DNA of 64,000 nucleotides from Neckera pumila (GCA_963969595.1 OZ018412.1:15192501-15256500); one strand, 5' to 3'. Shown: positions 22,320-34,401, counted from the stretch's first letter. The notes: generated from the letters alone by a model not told the origin. Made by a program: numbers and translations.

Positions 22320-24420
22320 TTTAAAAAAATTCATTGTATGTTTGAGCGCCATGAAACAAGGCCCATGCACTTATTTGTGCTTTTAGCTTACATTTAGTGT
22401 CAATTTCGTGGCATTTAGATCTATGGTGGAAAGTTATGGATTTTATTAATTTTAGAAATGAATTGAATTACCTTTTAATTTAGAAAAAATACCTTTCACA
22501 TTGCATGTTCAAACGCCATGAAACAACGCCCTTGCACTCCTTTGTGCATGTAGCTTGCTATTAGTGCCAATTTTGTGGCATTTGGATCTATGATATGTAA
22601 GATATGCATTTAAAAAAAAATTAAATGCATTAAATTATCACATAATTTGAATAAAAACTTTGCATTGTACATTCAATCGCCATGAAATGAAGGTCCTTGC
22701 ACTCCTTCAAACATGGGTGATTGCAAGAAAGACCAATACTATTGTGCGTTGCACTTGGAATTATAGAGCTGTCATCAACTTTAACTTTTGAAGCATAAAT
22801 CTGATTAACTTAAAATATTTAATGGAGATGGATAACCTGATAGCATTCAAATCCCTTATTTTTACACAACTTTCAGATATCATTCTATATTTAAAATTCA
22901 ATTCAGCTCATTTGTCACACTCTATGGTTCAAGGATCTTTGATAATTGAGAGTATCCTAAATTAATGATTTAGATCTAAAATTTTCGTGGTCTATTCCTA
23001 TAGTAAAAAGTCCTATTTCTACTAGAGGAAATTCAAAAATATTTTATTTTATGCCCTCCACATGCGAGTTTATAGGGCTCCTTTGCACACGCTTATCTAA
23101 ACATTGAAGATGGCTTCAGATCATCTTTTTGGTGAAATATCTTTATCAGAAAGTCTCCCAAATGGACAACTTTTAATATTTCTTAAAATTGATTTTCCTA
23201 TTTTTTATAAATTAAATTGTGAAGTACTTATTTTTTGTGGAGATTCTACACTTTCCATGAGATTTCCTTGTTTGTGTACTTAGAGAATTTTTCTACGCTT
23301 TTCCTTCCTGACGTATCTTCTTTTTGAAGTTTTATACACTAAATGAATTTTTATTTACTTATTTAAAATTGCTTCTCTAATTACATAGTACTCTAGAAAA
23401 AAAGGGTGTACAAGAAAATATGCTTTGACAACCGGTTGGTCTTTCTTGCAACCATCCGCATACTATTGTGCCTTGTGCCATTGTTTAAGCCAAAATAAAA
23501 GTAAAAATATATTGGTGATTTTTTAATTCATTAAAACTTTAAAACTCAATAATCCTAACTGTAGTGTGAGAGGTTGCATTCTCAGAACGACGTGAAAGCT
23601 TTACGCACAAAGGAGTGGAAGAATTTTGATTTGTGACGTTTGAACATACACTGTGAAAGTTATGTTTTTACCAAAATAAAAAATAATTTAATCCAATTTA
23701 TTAATTAAAAGAATTCATAACTTCTAGACCATAGGTCCAAACACCATGAAATTAGTATGAACAGAACTCTTCATGCACAAAGGAGTGCAAGGGCTTCATT
23801 TTATGGCGTTTGGACATGTAATATAAAAGCTATGGTTCTTCCAAAATGATGATAATTTAATTCTATTTCCCGATTTATAAAAAAAAAATGGATTTTATAA
23901 GTTTCACACCATTGGTCAAGATGACACAAAGTAAAGTCTATGCTCCCCTCTTGACTTAGAATTTTTGATCGGTACCACAAACGCTACCAAGTGCCTCACG
24001 GTTCATTAGACCTCAAGCGTATCAAACAAATAAACAAAACAAAACAAACAAACAAATTGAAGGCACACATATATTGCTTATATTTAGTGCCAATTGCTTG
24101 CACAATTTTTAAATTTTTTTAAATTTTACAATTGAAATGAATTATCTTTTAATTTAGAAAAAATGACCTGTCAAATTGCATCTCCAAGCACTAAAAATTA
24201 AAGCCCTTGGACTCCTTTGTGCATATAGCTTGCTATTACTGCCAACATTGTGGTGAATGGATCTATAGGGTACAAGTCAAAAATAATTTAAAAAATGAAT
24301 TACATTGTTTTTTAATTTGGAAACAACCTAACTTGTCCAATGCATGTCCAAATGCAACAAATCAAAGCCCTTGAATTCTTCTATTTATACTAGGAACACA
24401 ACCTCTCATACAATAATGCT
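22320..24420. repeat. Cluster of diverged ~170-180 bp repeats in both orientations
   Basis: The phrase CGCCATGAAACAA-x-GCCCTTGCACTCC-TTTGTGCAT-x-TAGCTTGC, followed by GTGGCATTTGGATCTATG, recurs near 22345, 22510, 22675, 24190 and 24330. It appears inverted near 23590 and 23760 (CACAAAGGAGTGCAAGGGCT with ATGGCGTTTGGACATGT). GAGAGGTTGCATTC (23569) and its complement near 19055 mark the same family. No coding function was recognised. These are probably internal parts of an old repeat that has been shuffled. Confidence 0.55.
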
Positions 24421-24429
24421 TTGATTGCC

Positions 24430-24785
24430 TTGAAAAAATATGGTCTATAACATTCACAAAACAAATCCAAATAAAATGAATCAAAGTAGACCGATATATA
24501 TAAAACTGCAATTATGAGAAACAAATTAAAAGTGTATATATAAGTTCATGTGGATTTTCTTTTCTGCCCATCAATCTAAAAAAATGGCTTCTTGGCTATA
24601 ACGTTTACTTTAGATCACTGAATGAAACAAAAGTTATATTCCTACATGGCTAATATGTTGGAATATAATATACTTGTTCTATTCTTCAAAATGTATTGAA
24701 AATTCACAATGAATCGAAGACCATAAAAGCCTGTCCAAAATCCTATTTGTCCTTTGAGGGGACAATAGAACTTTAGGGCTTCATA
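24430..24785 (-). mobile_element. Truncated type A element, reverse orientation (end part)
   Basis: The last part matches the start of type A inverted: CCTATTTGTCCTTTGAGGGG followed by ACAATAGAACTTTAGGG. The TTAA itself is changed (TTCAT). Upstream sequence follows the family loosely. Confidence 0.5.
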
Positions 24786-26740
24786 CCAGAGGATTGTGCA
24801 CAAAAATTTCACAATGTTTGATTGTATCTATCATAAGATATGTATGTTCAAACCGAAGAGATTGAAGAAAAAAGAAAGCCCAAAATTTCATACTAATTCA
24901 CTATTCTTTTCACTATTTTATAACTATTCTACCTCAAAGACTTGTCATATTATATGACAATTTTGACGAGCTCCATTGATTCCATACAAACATTAGTAAT
25001 GACAATAAATTACAAAAACTACTTTTCAAAAAATATTTTCATTTATACACATTCGTTAGAATGCTAAGATGATTAAGATTTCTTGAATGAACAGAACAAC
25101 TTTTAGATGAAGAATCCGTACTGCTCGATTATGTGGGTAGACATTTGTAATGTGTTGATTATGCAAAATAGCATGCCTAGCATATGAACATTTGTCCGAT
25201 TCTGTCTGATATGACAACTCTGGATGGAATCAAGACCAAGTGATAGAAAATGATGTCTCTACCTACACTATATGTCTCTTAGCTATCAAGCTAGGAATCT
25301 TAGACAAGCTATTGTAGAAACCCCTAAAGAAGAGTTCAATGACTTGGCAACATTTCAATAGATTGTTTGAAGGGAATTCTTTTGGGAAAGTAAATATTTA
25401 CCTCTTGGCCATCATCAAAAAATGGAGGGAGCGGCAAGTATGCAACAAATTTCATTGAACTTATTGAACTTTGAACTTCATCACTATTCCCTTGCACTCC
25501 ATCTCTATTCATTTGACATAGAAAATGGGAGTTTAAGTGCCAAGCTCTATGGCATTCTCTATACAAACTAGTTTAACACTTGCTTTTAGTCTCCAATATT
25601 CAATGAATTGGATTACATAAGACTACACAATATAAATAATGGTCTTTGACAATACAATGATGAATCGCATGAGAATATTCTTCAAAAGAAAGAAGTTTTT
25701 TTTTGCCTTCGTTTTCACCCTTTTGCAAAAGAATGTCATTGAGTATTTTGTAGGTTGGCTCAGAAATGTTAGTTCTGGTTGTTCAGTGCTAACAATATTT
25801 TGAACAATCTTCTATGAATATTTTAGTTGATTATTCCCTAAAATTAATCTCAATAGGATTGGGGCTATTTTTGTTTTCCAATGCGATTAGTTTCTAGACA
25901 ATTAGATTTCTAAATTTTTTCCTATTGGTTGTAGGAAAATAGATCAAATTTAGTTTCATAATTTTGATGTAATTAGAACATAAGGAAGAAGTTCTTACCT
26001 TTTTTAGGATTATAAAAATTTTCTCCAAGGTTACTTCTTTATCTTACTTAATATTTTAGCCTTCTATCTTCATCTGTTTCTTCTGTGTTTGAAAAGTGAA
26101 TGCTAATATATCTAAAATTTCTTGATTAAATTTTTTTGTATATCTACTAAAGTATGTCTAGGAAAAATTTGAATCAAACTAGCCAGTTGACCCTGGAATA
26201 TCTTTACTAGTCTATGCCATACAATCGAATCCAACGAGTGATCATACTAGATTTTATGAGATTAATGAAAAAACAAATAATCCAATCCATATATGTATTT
26301 CTAGTAAATTTTTATTGAAAATCTCCTTAAAGGTTATTACTTAAAATCTTATATCTAAGACTATACTTAAAAACTCACTTAAAATACCTCTTTCTCTTGT
26401 ATATATACATGAAAATACATGGGATGTAAGCCTCATTACAAGAATATTGATGATTAGAACAAGTTTACTAATGACACTTGTTTGTCACATGGTGATCAAA
26501 AAGTATGAAAATCACTGCAAGCATCCATGTATTTCAACCCAAAATTTACAAGCTGAGAGCTAGCACAACAAAATTTGCTTGCTTATTCATTAAAGAAATA
26601 CAACAGTTTAATTTTGTTTATGAATGATGTGTTTGTATCGAAAACTGATAACTAAACTTCTCCATTGCCTTGCTTGCTCAGGATACATATCTGATGTTCG
26701 CAGATTCAAGGATTTTCGACTATTGAAACCCCGTGATAGC
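24786..26740. other. Long AT-rich stretch, no gene recognised
   Basis: Only short frames occur. The one on the reverse strand at 25336-25566 (76 residues) has a mixed composition but no domain that I know. No inverted ends or tandem arrays were noticed. Confidence 0.35.
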
Positions 26741-26744
26741 ACAT

Positions 26745-27030
26745 TCTGCACTTCGTAAACCACTCGCGGGACTTCTCTTGTTCATTCTGCGGAGAAGTTT
26801 CTGCGCCGTAATGCCCGATTACGTGGCCAAACCCGCGTAATCGGGGATTACAGATTTTTCATCCGGCTCCAATTTATCATCCGGATTTTCATTGAATTTT
26901 GCTTGTGCTTTACATCGGGCAATACCCTTATCATCGGGCATTGCGCCAAATAATCGGCCTTCCTCGTCGGGCTCCGCCCTCCTTGTCAGCCTTTTTGGCG
27001 CAATGCCCTCCTCTGCGGGCATTGCCCTAT
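26745..27030. repeat. GC-rich island with nested inverted repeats
   Basis: The island stands out against the AT-rich surroundings. It contains CCCGATTACG...CGTAATCGGG (26818-26846) as a stem with a short loop. It also contains GGGCATTGCGCCAAA (26936-26950) and its inverted complement TTTGGCGCAATGCCC (about 26993-27007), a perfect 15-bp pair. The GGGCATTGC motif appears again at 27017. Reading frames are open on both strands across it but have no known domain. Confidence 0.55.
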
Positions 27031-28619
27031 ACAAAATGAGTACAAATTTTTGGACTAGAAAATTCAGTTCAAACCATCATTTCCCGATTTTAAAAATTAC
27101 TCACTATTGGTGGAATAGGTATAACTATCATTGTCACAAACCCAAAAAAATTGCAAAATTGAACTTCACCACACAATCTCATTTGCTGCAAAATAAAGAT
27201 TACAGGGCACACTAGTAAATATGACTAATGTATACACTAGATTATACCCTAGAAAGATAAAGTATAGAATTTTTTTTTTAAATACGAGAACTAAAGAAGT
27301 GTAAAATCTCAAGAAAATAGATATTTTGATGTTTTAACTTGTAAAATAAATAAATAAAAAATAAACAAAAAAATTGGCCATATATAAGAACTTTATGGAA
27401 ATGGTCATTCACAAAAAAACCCACCAAAATAATATTTTACATGTTTCAAAATGCAAGACGTTGTATACTATTATACAAAATAGAATTAACTATTTTAAAA
27501 ATTCTTTCAAACAATTGTTGCTAATCTCATAGAGGACCATCTCCTCTAAATTTCGCTCCAAATTCATTTTATGTCCTGGAAAAGTATTGCAATAATCCAA
27601 ATTTGCAAATGCAACATTCAATTGGGGTCTATTTTTTGATATGAAAACTTTTTTGAAAGATGTAAAATAATTATCAAATAATTATGTAAAATTATGTAAA
27701 ATAATTATCAAAGGTGTATAATTGTCATGAGTACCTTACCTATGAATATTGAGTCTTTTGGAGTCATAACACAAAATTTATAACCAAAAAATAAATTAGC
27801 ACAATGTGTGACAAAAAATTATTCAAATGTTTCTTACATTCACCTTCTAGAAGTACTACTCTGCGTTTTATGAATTTTATGAATTTTAATTTGATTACTA
27901 GTTGATGGTCAGACATTACATAACACCGGAAATTGAAAGCAAACAACTTGGATAGAATTTCATGGTCATTTACATTGCCTTGTGTCACCTTGGTAATTAC
28001 TCAACATTAATTCCCCCACCTATCTATGACCGCTCATTGTCAAAACTAGTTATAGGAATTATGTTCAAAGTAGAATTTCAGACAGGGTTGCTAAAGTGTA
28101 AGTAGTGAGCAATGACGGTTGAGCAATGAGCAATTGCATTTGAGCAATAAATTTTTTATTTATTATATTTTTCAAGTTTCAAAATTATCATTAATTCTAT
28201 ATTTAGGTATGAAGTTTAAAAAAATAATTTTGGATAGAAATCATTTATTTTATTCATTGCTTTCAATGGATGAAGATGATGATGGATGAATGTAGACAAA
28301 AGTTGGTGGATGAAAAAAAACTCTAGCCCTAAATTTTTGTATTAGATGAAGTCAATTGCATCATAAAGCATCTAATTTAGAGATGGATAAGGCAAAATTA
28401 TTTGATATAAATGCAAGTGATGTAAATTGTTTGCATTGTGAATGTACACATACCAACCTTGTGTAGGGTTCTGAAAGGCTTTTTGGTTTTGAGAAGGCTT
28501 TTAGAAAGACAATAATCATCTTATATACCACATTCACAAGAGATCCCTAAGAGCCTCCTCCATTCCAAAGAGGCTCATAGGGAGACAATAATAAAGAGGA
28601 AGGATGGTTGTTCTTATCT
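27031..28619. other. AT-rich stretch, no gene recognised
   Basis: Contains short direct repeats (for example AATTATGTAAAATTATGTAAAA near 27680, and TGAGCAAT repeated near 28107-28150). The 74-residue reverse frame at 27764-27988 has no recognisable domain. Confidence 0.35.
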
Positions 28620-28935
28620 TCAAATTCCAAGAAGCCTTCTTTGGGTACCTAGGAAGCCTTCCTTGCAAGAGTCCTTTGGCACCAAAGAAAAGCTCCTTGG
28701 ATTCGAGGAGCCTTCCTTGGATTCCAAAGAGCCTTCCTTGCAAGAGTCCTTTGGCACCAAGAAGGGCTCCTCGGATCTGAAGAGCCTTTCTTGGGTTCCA
28801 AATTCTTTTTTGAAAAAGCCCTTTGGTACCAAGGAAGGGCTCTTCAAAATCCAAGGAGCCTTCTTTGGGTTCTGAGGAGCCTTCTTTGCAAGAGTCCTTC
28901 GGCACCAAGGAAGGGCTCCTCGGATCCGAGGTTTT
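28620..28935. repeat. Tandem minisatellite of about 75-80 bp units
   Basis: The block GCAAGAGTCCTTTGGCACCA, followed by an AAG-rich piece, CTCCTTGGATTCGAGGAGCC and TTCCTTGG, recurs about four times with variation (starting near 28663, 28738, 28815 and 28887). Frames are open across the array on both strands, giving periodic peptides such as LVPKDSCKEGS on the reverse strand. Short inverted motifs (CTCCTCGGATC / GATTCGAGGAG) lie inside each unit. Confidence 0.7.
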
Positions 28936-29366
28936 CAATATTATAGTGAAAACCATGCTGAATCATGCATAATTGTTTAACTGTGCGATTTAAGGTCAGT
29001 TACCTGACTCCGTAACTCTTAACTTAGTAAGGAGACAGAGTAAAAGTTGCAGAAAAGGAGTAAATGGAGTCCAATTCATCAATTCTTGTTGTATAAAAGT
29101 CTGACGATGTTTTTTATGTCTTGGGCTTATATTTAAGCTTCCAATTTGATAGTGACCCTTTTCTCCAAAATGTCCAAAATGTAATGGGGCTAAGTGATGT
29201 GAAAGTCACACCTGCCTAGAGTGGTCATTGACCTTCAAGAAACTAATTGTAAGGTTGGGCAACTTCATAATGAGTTTCTTATAGGTTGGAGGCCATTCAT
29301 GGGCCTTGTCGTCTTGGCCTTGACTTATCCGAGTAAACTCCTTCTTCGTTTTTTCTTTGTAGTTGG
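28936..29366. other. Spacer, no gene recognised
   Basis: About 430 bp of mixed-composition DNA. No structure was recognised. Confidence 0.35.
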
Positions 29367-29499
29367 TTAACACCTAAAGTTCCATGACTATGTTTTCACC
29401 GAAAATGCTCAAAAACTGTCATTTTTAGTATAAGTATCCAATTTTTGAAAAAAAGCTTTTTCTGGTACATGTAACCACAGGATCTTGTAGTACACTGAC
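29367..29499 (-). mobile_element. Fragment of a type B TTAA element
   Basis: Starts TTAACACCTAAAGTTCCATG and follows the reverse complement of the type B right end for about 130 bp (AAAACTGTCATTTTTAGTAT, GTAACCACAGGATCTTGTAG). It is cut off where the next type B copy starts at a TTAA. The remainder of the fragment is not seen on the other side. Confidence 0.6.
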
Positions 29500-30433
29500 T
29501 TAACCCCTGAAGTTCCATGACTAGGTTTTCACTGAAAACGCTTGAAAACTGCCATTTTTAGTACAAGTACCCAATTTTTATTTTTGTTTTTATTTTTTGA
29601 CACATATAACCATAGGATCTTGTAGTAAACTAGTTCAAGAAGATGCGGAAAAAATTTCAGAGATTTCCACCGCGTGGATTGCAAGATATAAGCATTCAAA
29701 TTCACTAAAACCATTTTTTTGGCCCTGCAAAAAACAGGGCAGTAGCACTTCTCAAGCTCACTTTTTGATGAAAAAATGTCCAAAATGATGGTGCTTCTTT
29801 GGATTCTTTTTCCTACACAAGTTGGCTACAAGCTTGAAATTTTTTACTTCATTTGGAATTGTACAATATATAGGAAAAAAATAGTAAGTAGACAATAGTA
29901 GAGAATGATTCAAAATACTAAATTGTCAAGAATTTAATTATGGAATTGAAAAATACCAATCCCAATGGTAGCAATGTTGTAATAAATAATCTAAATACTA
30001 TGATTTTATTTTTTATTATAAAAATGTGAAAATTGAGTAAGATAAAGGACTTCAAATTTATTTTAGAGTAGAAAATCCATAACTGCCCTCAAACTAAAAA
30101 GCTTCATAACTTTTGACTCATTGATCAAAATGGGATGATTCAAAGCTTTTAATGTATATATAACTCTAGAAAAACAATTTCAAATTTTCGTTTTTGAAAA
30201 AAATGATTTTTCTTGATCTGCCCAGACTGCCTAGTTACAAAAAAAAGTAACGTACGAGGCCATAACTTTTGACTCACATTTTCAAATGTCGTGAAATTTT
30301 GTGTATTTGAGAGATATTCTTTGCCTCCACCTTATAGTAAAATTTGGGCCAAAAATATGGAAATCTCTAGTCACACGTACTTGCTCAAAATTTCTATGTA
30401 GCCAAAAAACACATGTTGATCTTTCAAGGTTAA
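29500..30433 (-). mobile_element. TTAA-bounded element, type B, reverse copy
   Basis: Starts TTAACCCCTGAAGTTCCATG and ends CTTTCAAGGTTAA. The whole 0.93 kb is the inverted counterpart of 3551-4487: first the GGATCTTGTAGTAAACTAG block, later CATAACTTTTGACTCA and CAAATGTCGTGAAATTTTGT. The 3' TTAA (30430-30433) is shared with the following element. Confidence 0.72.
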
Positions 30434-31197
30434 CTCCTAAAGGTCCAAGGCCTTTTTTTTTTTGTTAAAAAACAGTCAAAATTGTCATTTCTTTAGCAAA
30501 GAGTAAAAAAATTGGAAAATTGTTTTTTTGCACATCTAATTGTAGGATTTTACACCTAGCTAGTATGAAAAATGTGTGGAAATTATTTTAGAATTTTTGA
30601 CCGCACAGATTGCAAGATATTTGCGTTAAGGTAAAAAAAAGTCAAATTTTCAGTCCATTGCAAGACTAGATTATTTGACTTTAAACTTTCTTAACTTTAA
30701 TTTTTGCACTACAAAGTTTTGAGCTTTAAGTCTTTATGGTGGAGAATTAAGTTGAAAGTCTAGGGAAAAAACAAATTTCAAAAAAACTTAATTTTTATAC
30801 TAAAAAAAATTGTTAAGTAGAAGTAGATACAAGATAGAAGGAAAATATAAATTATTAATATCTCTAAAATGGAATTAAAATGCATGAATTCCAATGGTGA
30901 GATTGTTCTAGCAAGCAAACTAATCCATATAAAACTTTTCGTTTTTCAAAAATATAATCTATGAGGAAAAAAAAAGTTTAATTCAAATTTTTGAATTTTT
31001 TTTTGTTGCCCCCTCTCCCTTGTTTGAGCTTATTTGGGCATAATTTTTGTTCCCGGGCATCGATTATATTCCCATGAAGCTAATCAATTTTTCTATCTTT
31101 AAAAAGAAATTCAAAAATCAAGACAAAAATTCAGTCCATAGGTACTTGCCCCAAACCCCATTTGTCCCCTGAAGGAACAATGGCCTTTTGTGGTTAA
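30430..31197 (-). mobile_element. TTAA-bounded element, type A, reverse copy 2
   Basis: Starts TTAACTCCTAAAGGTCCAAG and ends GGCCTTTTGTGGTTAA. It follows 9285-10095 in the same orientation (CTAGCTAGTATGAAAAATGT, AGATTGCAAGATATTTGCG, CATTTGTCCCCTGAAGGAAC). It joins the preceding type B copy with a single TTAA between them. Confidence 0.7.
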
Positions 31198-31445
31198 TTT
31201 TGCATTCCCTAATTTTTCATTGTAGATTGAGGGTCTAAAATCATTCCAAATATGAACTCGAAATTTTCATTCTTAATAAATTTTGAGCCTTTGGATTCAT
31301 CATCTATGTTGGTCTGGAGTGATTAAAACTTCCTCAACCTAATTGCTTGCCAACAAAGGAAAGTGAAGTTTTATGCCTTGTACTTGTATTAGCCTTGAGA
31401 GATACATGTGATGTCTTTTTGGGATAGAAAACCTTTGATCAAGGA
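31198..31445. other. Short spacer between elements
   Basis: No feature recognised. Confidence 0.35.
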
Positions 31446-31990
31446 AGGTGCAGGTACCTACGGGCGGAATTTTTATCCTGATTTTTTGAAACTTTTTTTG
31501 AAGATAGACAACCGATAGGCTTTGTGGGAATATAATTTTTTTTCAATTGGTGCCCGGAGACAAAACTTATGCCCAAATAAGCTCAAAATAGGGGAGAGGA
31601 GGCAACAAAAGAAATTTTGCAAAAACTTTGAATATTTTTGTGAATTTTTTTTCCCATAGACTACATTTTTGTTTATCTTAAAAGCTTTGATTCATTCCAT
31701 TTGGATTTGTTATGAGAAATTTATGGACAATTTTAATTTTGGGCACTTGGAGCATCTTCCTGAAAAAAATAACTTATAGGATTCATTTTTGAATGCAATT
31801 TTTATAATTTTTCAAAAAGAAAAGTTCCACATGATTTTGTTTTTTTGCTAGAACAATCTCACCATTAGAATTAGTGCATTTCAATTCCATATAAAAGATA
31901 TTAACATTTTAGATTTTCTTTCTATCTTGTATCTACTTCTACTAAACAATTTTTTTAATAATGAAAATTAAACTAACTTTTTTAATTTCA
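31446..31990 (+). mobile_element. Truncated type A element, forward orientation
   Basis: From CAGGTACCTACGGGCGGAAT to about 31985 the sequence follows 10572-11501 (TTTTTTTGAAGATAGA, GCCCAAATAAGCTCAAAATA, ATTAGTGCATTTCAATTCCA). The TTAA ends are lost on both sides. Confidence 0.62.
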
Positions 31991-33507
31991 AATTAGCAAA
32001 GAATCCCTTCAAAAATGACATCAATAAATAAGAGTACAAGAATTCTATGCTTATAATTTTGCATTACAATTTCATGGAACCAACAATCTCAAAAATCACA
32101 ATCAATTCACAACCAATTATAGAAGGAGTTTTGAATTTTTTGTTTTCATATTTAGTCAAAAAATGTTGATTTAGTGCTAGTGCAATGATGGATCCACCAT
32201 ATTTATATGATTTTAATTTACCTTTGAAATTTATTTCATATACAATATTCCAAGTTTATTTTATTGTTCTAAAAAACAACCCACTTGAATGTTACTTTTG
32301 ACATTTGTGAAAGATTTAATACAATCTTTAGCTCAAAATAGAGAATTTGGATTTGAGAATTGAGAATTTGAGTTCATTACCTAGAATTTCATAATTAGCA
32401 AGGAAATTTTCTAAAATAGTATAATCTTTCTCTTGTACATGTGCTCAAAGTTCACATTGCACATCCTTATATTAGCATTTGAGATCAAAGAAGATAATTT
32501 TTTAATACAACTCTCAAAGAATTTTTTTCTAGGGTAGGCCAATGTTTTTGACAATAATTTTTAGAGTTTTATTAATTTTTCATTTTCATTTTTTTATTTT
32601 TGAATTCTTGATCTCAAGGCGACAATACACCCTCAAAAATGCAATAAAATCAATAGGTGTTTCTTGCAATCACCTTGAACACTTGTATACTAATGTATAA
32701 ATTTTAAGAGATGGATGGATGCATGGTTGGGTGTCTCAATAATTGTGTCATAAGGTTGATTTCGGGGAGGGGTATGTATTTCAAAGTGAATATTTCACAA
32801 AGTATTATAGTTTCTTGTATTATTTTTGTATTAAAAACATAAAAACTTCATAAGAAGACATCTTTGTACTTTTTTTGACAACCAATGTCTATCAACATTG
32901 ATTTATGGATTCTTAAAGATAAATACATGGATTGTCACAACAATCATTTTTATACATATATGGACATTTTTATTAACATAATCACGTAGAAATGGTTTAG
33001 AGTGACTAAGGTCAAAATAAATGAAAACATGCATTATCTGAAAATGAATTATTTGGTGCCAACATCATTATATTTCATATAGTTATAAACTTTTATAGAG
33101 TGAAAATTAGGTCCAATCTTTGGAGGTCATTTTCTTATGGCTTAATTTTTTTCTAAATTTTTTTTTCTTTCATTTTGTGTAGTATATTTGAATTTCGAAG
33201 TGGGCATGTTTTTAGAAAAAAAAGATAAACACTTATGGAGACTCAACCATTTATGATTGTAATGAAAGATCTCTTTAGATAGTTGACTCAGTGTTATGAA
33301 ATTTCTCTTAAACCCTTGAGCGCCCCAATGACAGGATCCTGTCTCTCGTAATTTAAAGATATCCTTGTTTGGCTATTATAGTCTTTTCAATGGTATGGTC
33401 AAAGGACATATCCCTTTCCCTAGAGCTCCAAGCTTGTCTCCACTACCAATTTAGCACAATTAGTTTATGTGGATTTTTTGTTAGGTGATAGTTTGATTGG
33501 AATGAGT
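31991..33507. other. AT-rich intergenic stretch
   Basis: No gene recognised. A phrase TTAAACCCTTGAGCGCCCCA at about 33309 resembles a degenerate TTAA-element end, but no partner end was identified. Confidence 0.35.
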
Positions 33508-34090
33508 TCACAAGGTCCTGTATTGTATTAAATCGCTTTGGGCGCTAGGGGGGGTGTTCTTTCCCTCCTCACACATGTAGAAGTGTAAAGCATCTTGGAA
33601 GTCACCAAGAGCAAATCCAATTCTAGAAAACTTGACAACCAATTGTTTTCCGATTCCAACTCCACATGGAAGTCCGCCATTTGAAAGTTTGGATTGATGA
33701 TGCCCTAAGCTTCCAAAGCCAACCCATGCAAGCCCCCACCAAGCGCACACCCAATACAAGGCTCTCTCCTCCAATCCTTCTTTTCTGAAGTCCACCAGTG
33801 ACCAGTGCATGACTCGAGAGTCTCGCAAGTACGGGGCCGAGAATTTACTTCCGCGGTGCGCATTTCGAGGCTACAGGCGGCCAAGGACCAAGCCTGGCTC
33901 CGGGCGACCAGGTGATCATTCCGCTGGCTGATCAAACCCATACCCACTCAGGCTCCCGCACATGTTCGGCTGCTCTCGGTTCAGTTCTGTTCGCTCCGGA
34001 CAGCCACAGGTAGCATTATTCGTAGCAGGCCCTGGCCAGTCGCCACCCTCATCAAAACCATCGCCACCACGGGAAAATTGTGTTCATATT
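33508..34090. other. GC-richer region upstream of the elongase, function unclear
   Basis: Composition shifts towards G+C here. The reverse frame at 33508-33828 (106 residues, rich in Trp and Gly) and other frames are open, but I recognise no domain. It is most simply read as elongase promoter or leader DNA, though a relic gene piece cannot be excluded. Confidence 0.25.
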
Positions 34091-34330
34091 CCATCCAGAA
34101 TCTTCGCAAATCCATCCAGAATCATCATAACTTGCAAACCCACATCCCTGCCTCCGCCACCTTTGCTTGGAACCCTTTGCTTGGAACCCATCTCTGCAAA
34201 CCCGCATTGCCATCTTTGCTTTAAACCCGGCATCTTTTGCAAACCCGCATTGCAGGCTCCGCCATCTGTGCTTGGAACCCATCTGTGCAAACCCGCATTT
34301 GCGAACCCACTTCGAATTCGCCCACTCCGC
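34091..34330. repeat. Degenerate tandem repeat in the elongase 5' leader
   Basis: Variants of GCAAACCCGCATTGC and GCTTGGAACCCATCT alternate several times (for example near 34155, 34177, 34195, 34237, 34270 and 34286). Repeat spacing is irregular, mostly 20-50 bp. It lies between the elongase start codon and the upstream GC-rich DNA, so it may be part of the transcript leader. Confidence 0.55.
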
Positions 34331-34401
34331 CCTTTGGGGCCGACTCGCATGCTCACGTCTCCCCATCGGAGGAGCCCGTCGTCGTCGTCGTCTGTGTCGC
34401 C

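Noticed and set aside
33508..33828. Trp/Gly-rich reverse frame as a gene
   Set aside because: No known domain, no supporting splice structure; kept only as part of the elongase upstream region.
34237..34401. Upstream N-terminal extension of the elongase
   Set aside because: The frame is open but has no ATG and consists of the leader repeat; family members start at the equivalent of 34402.
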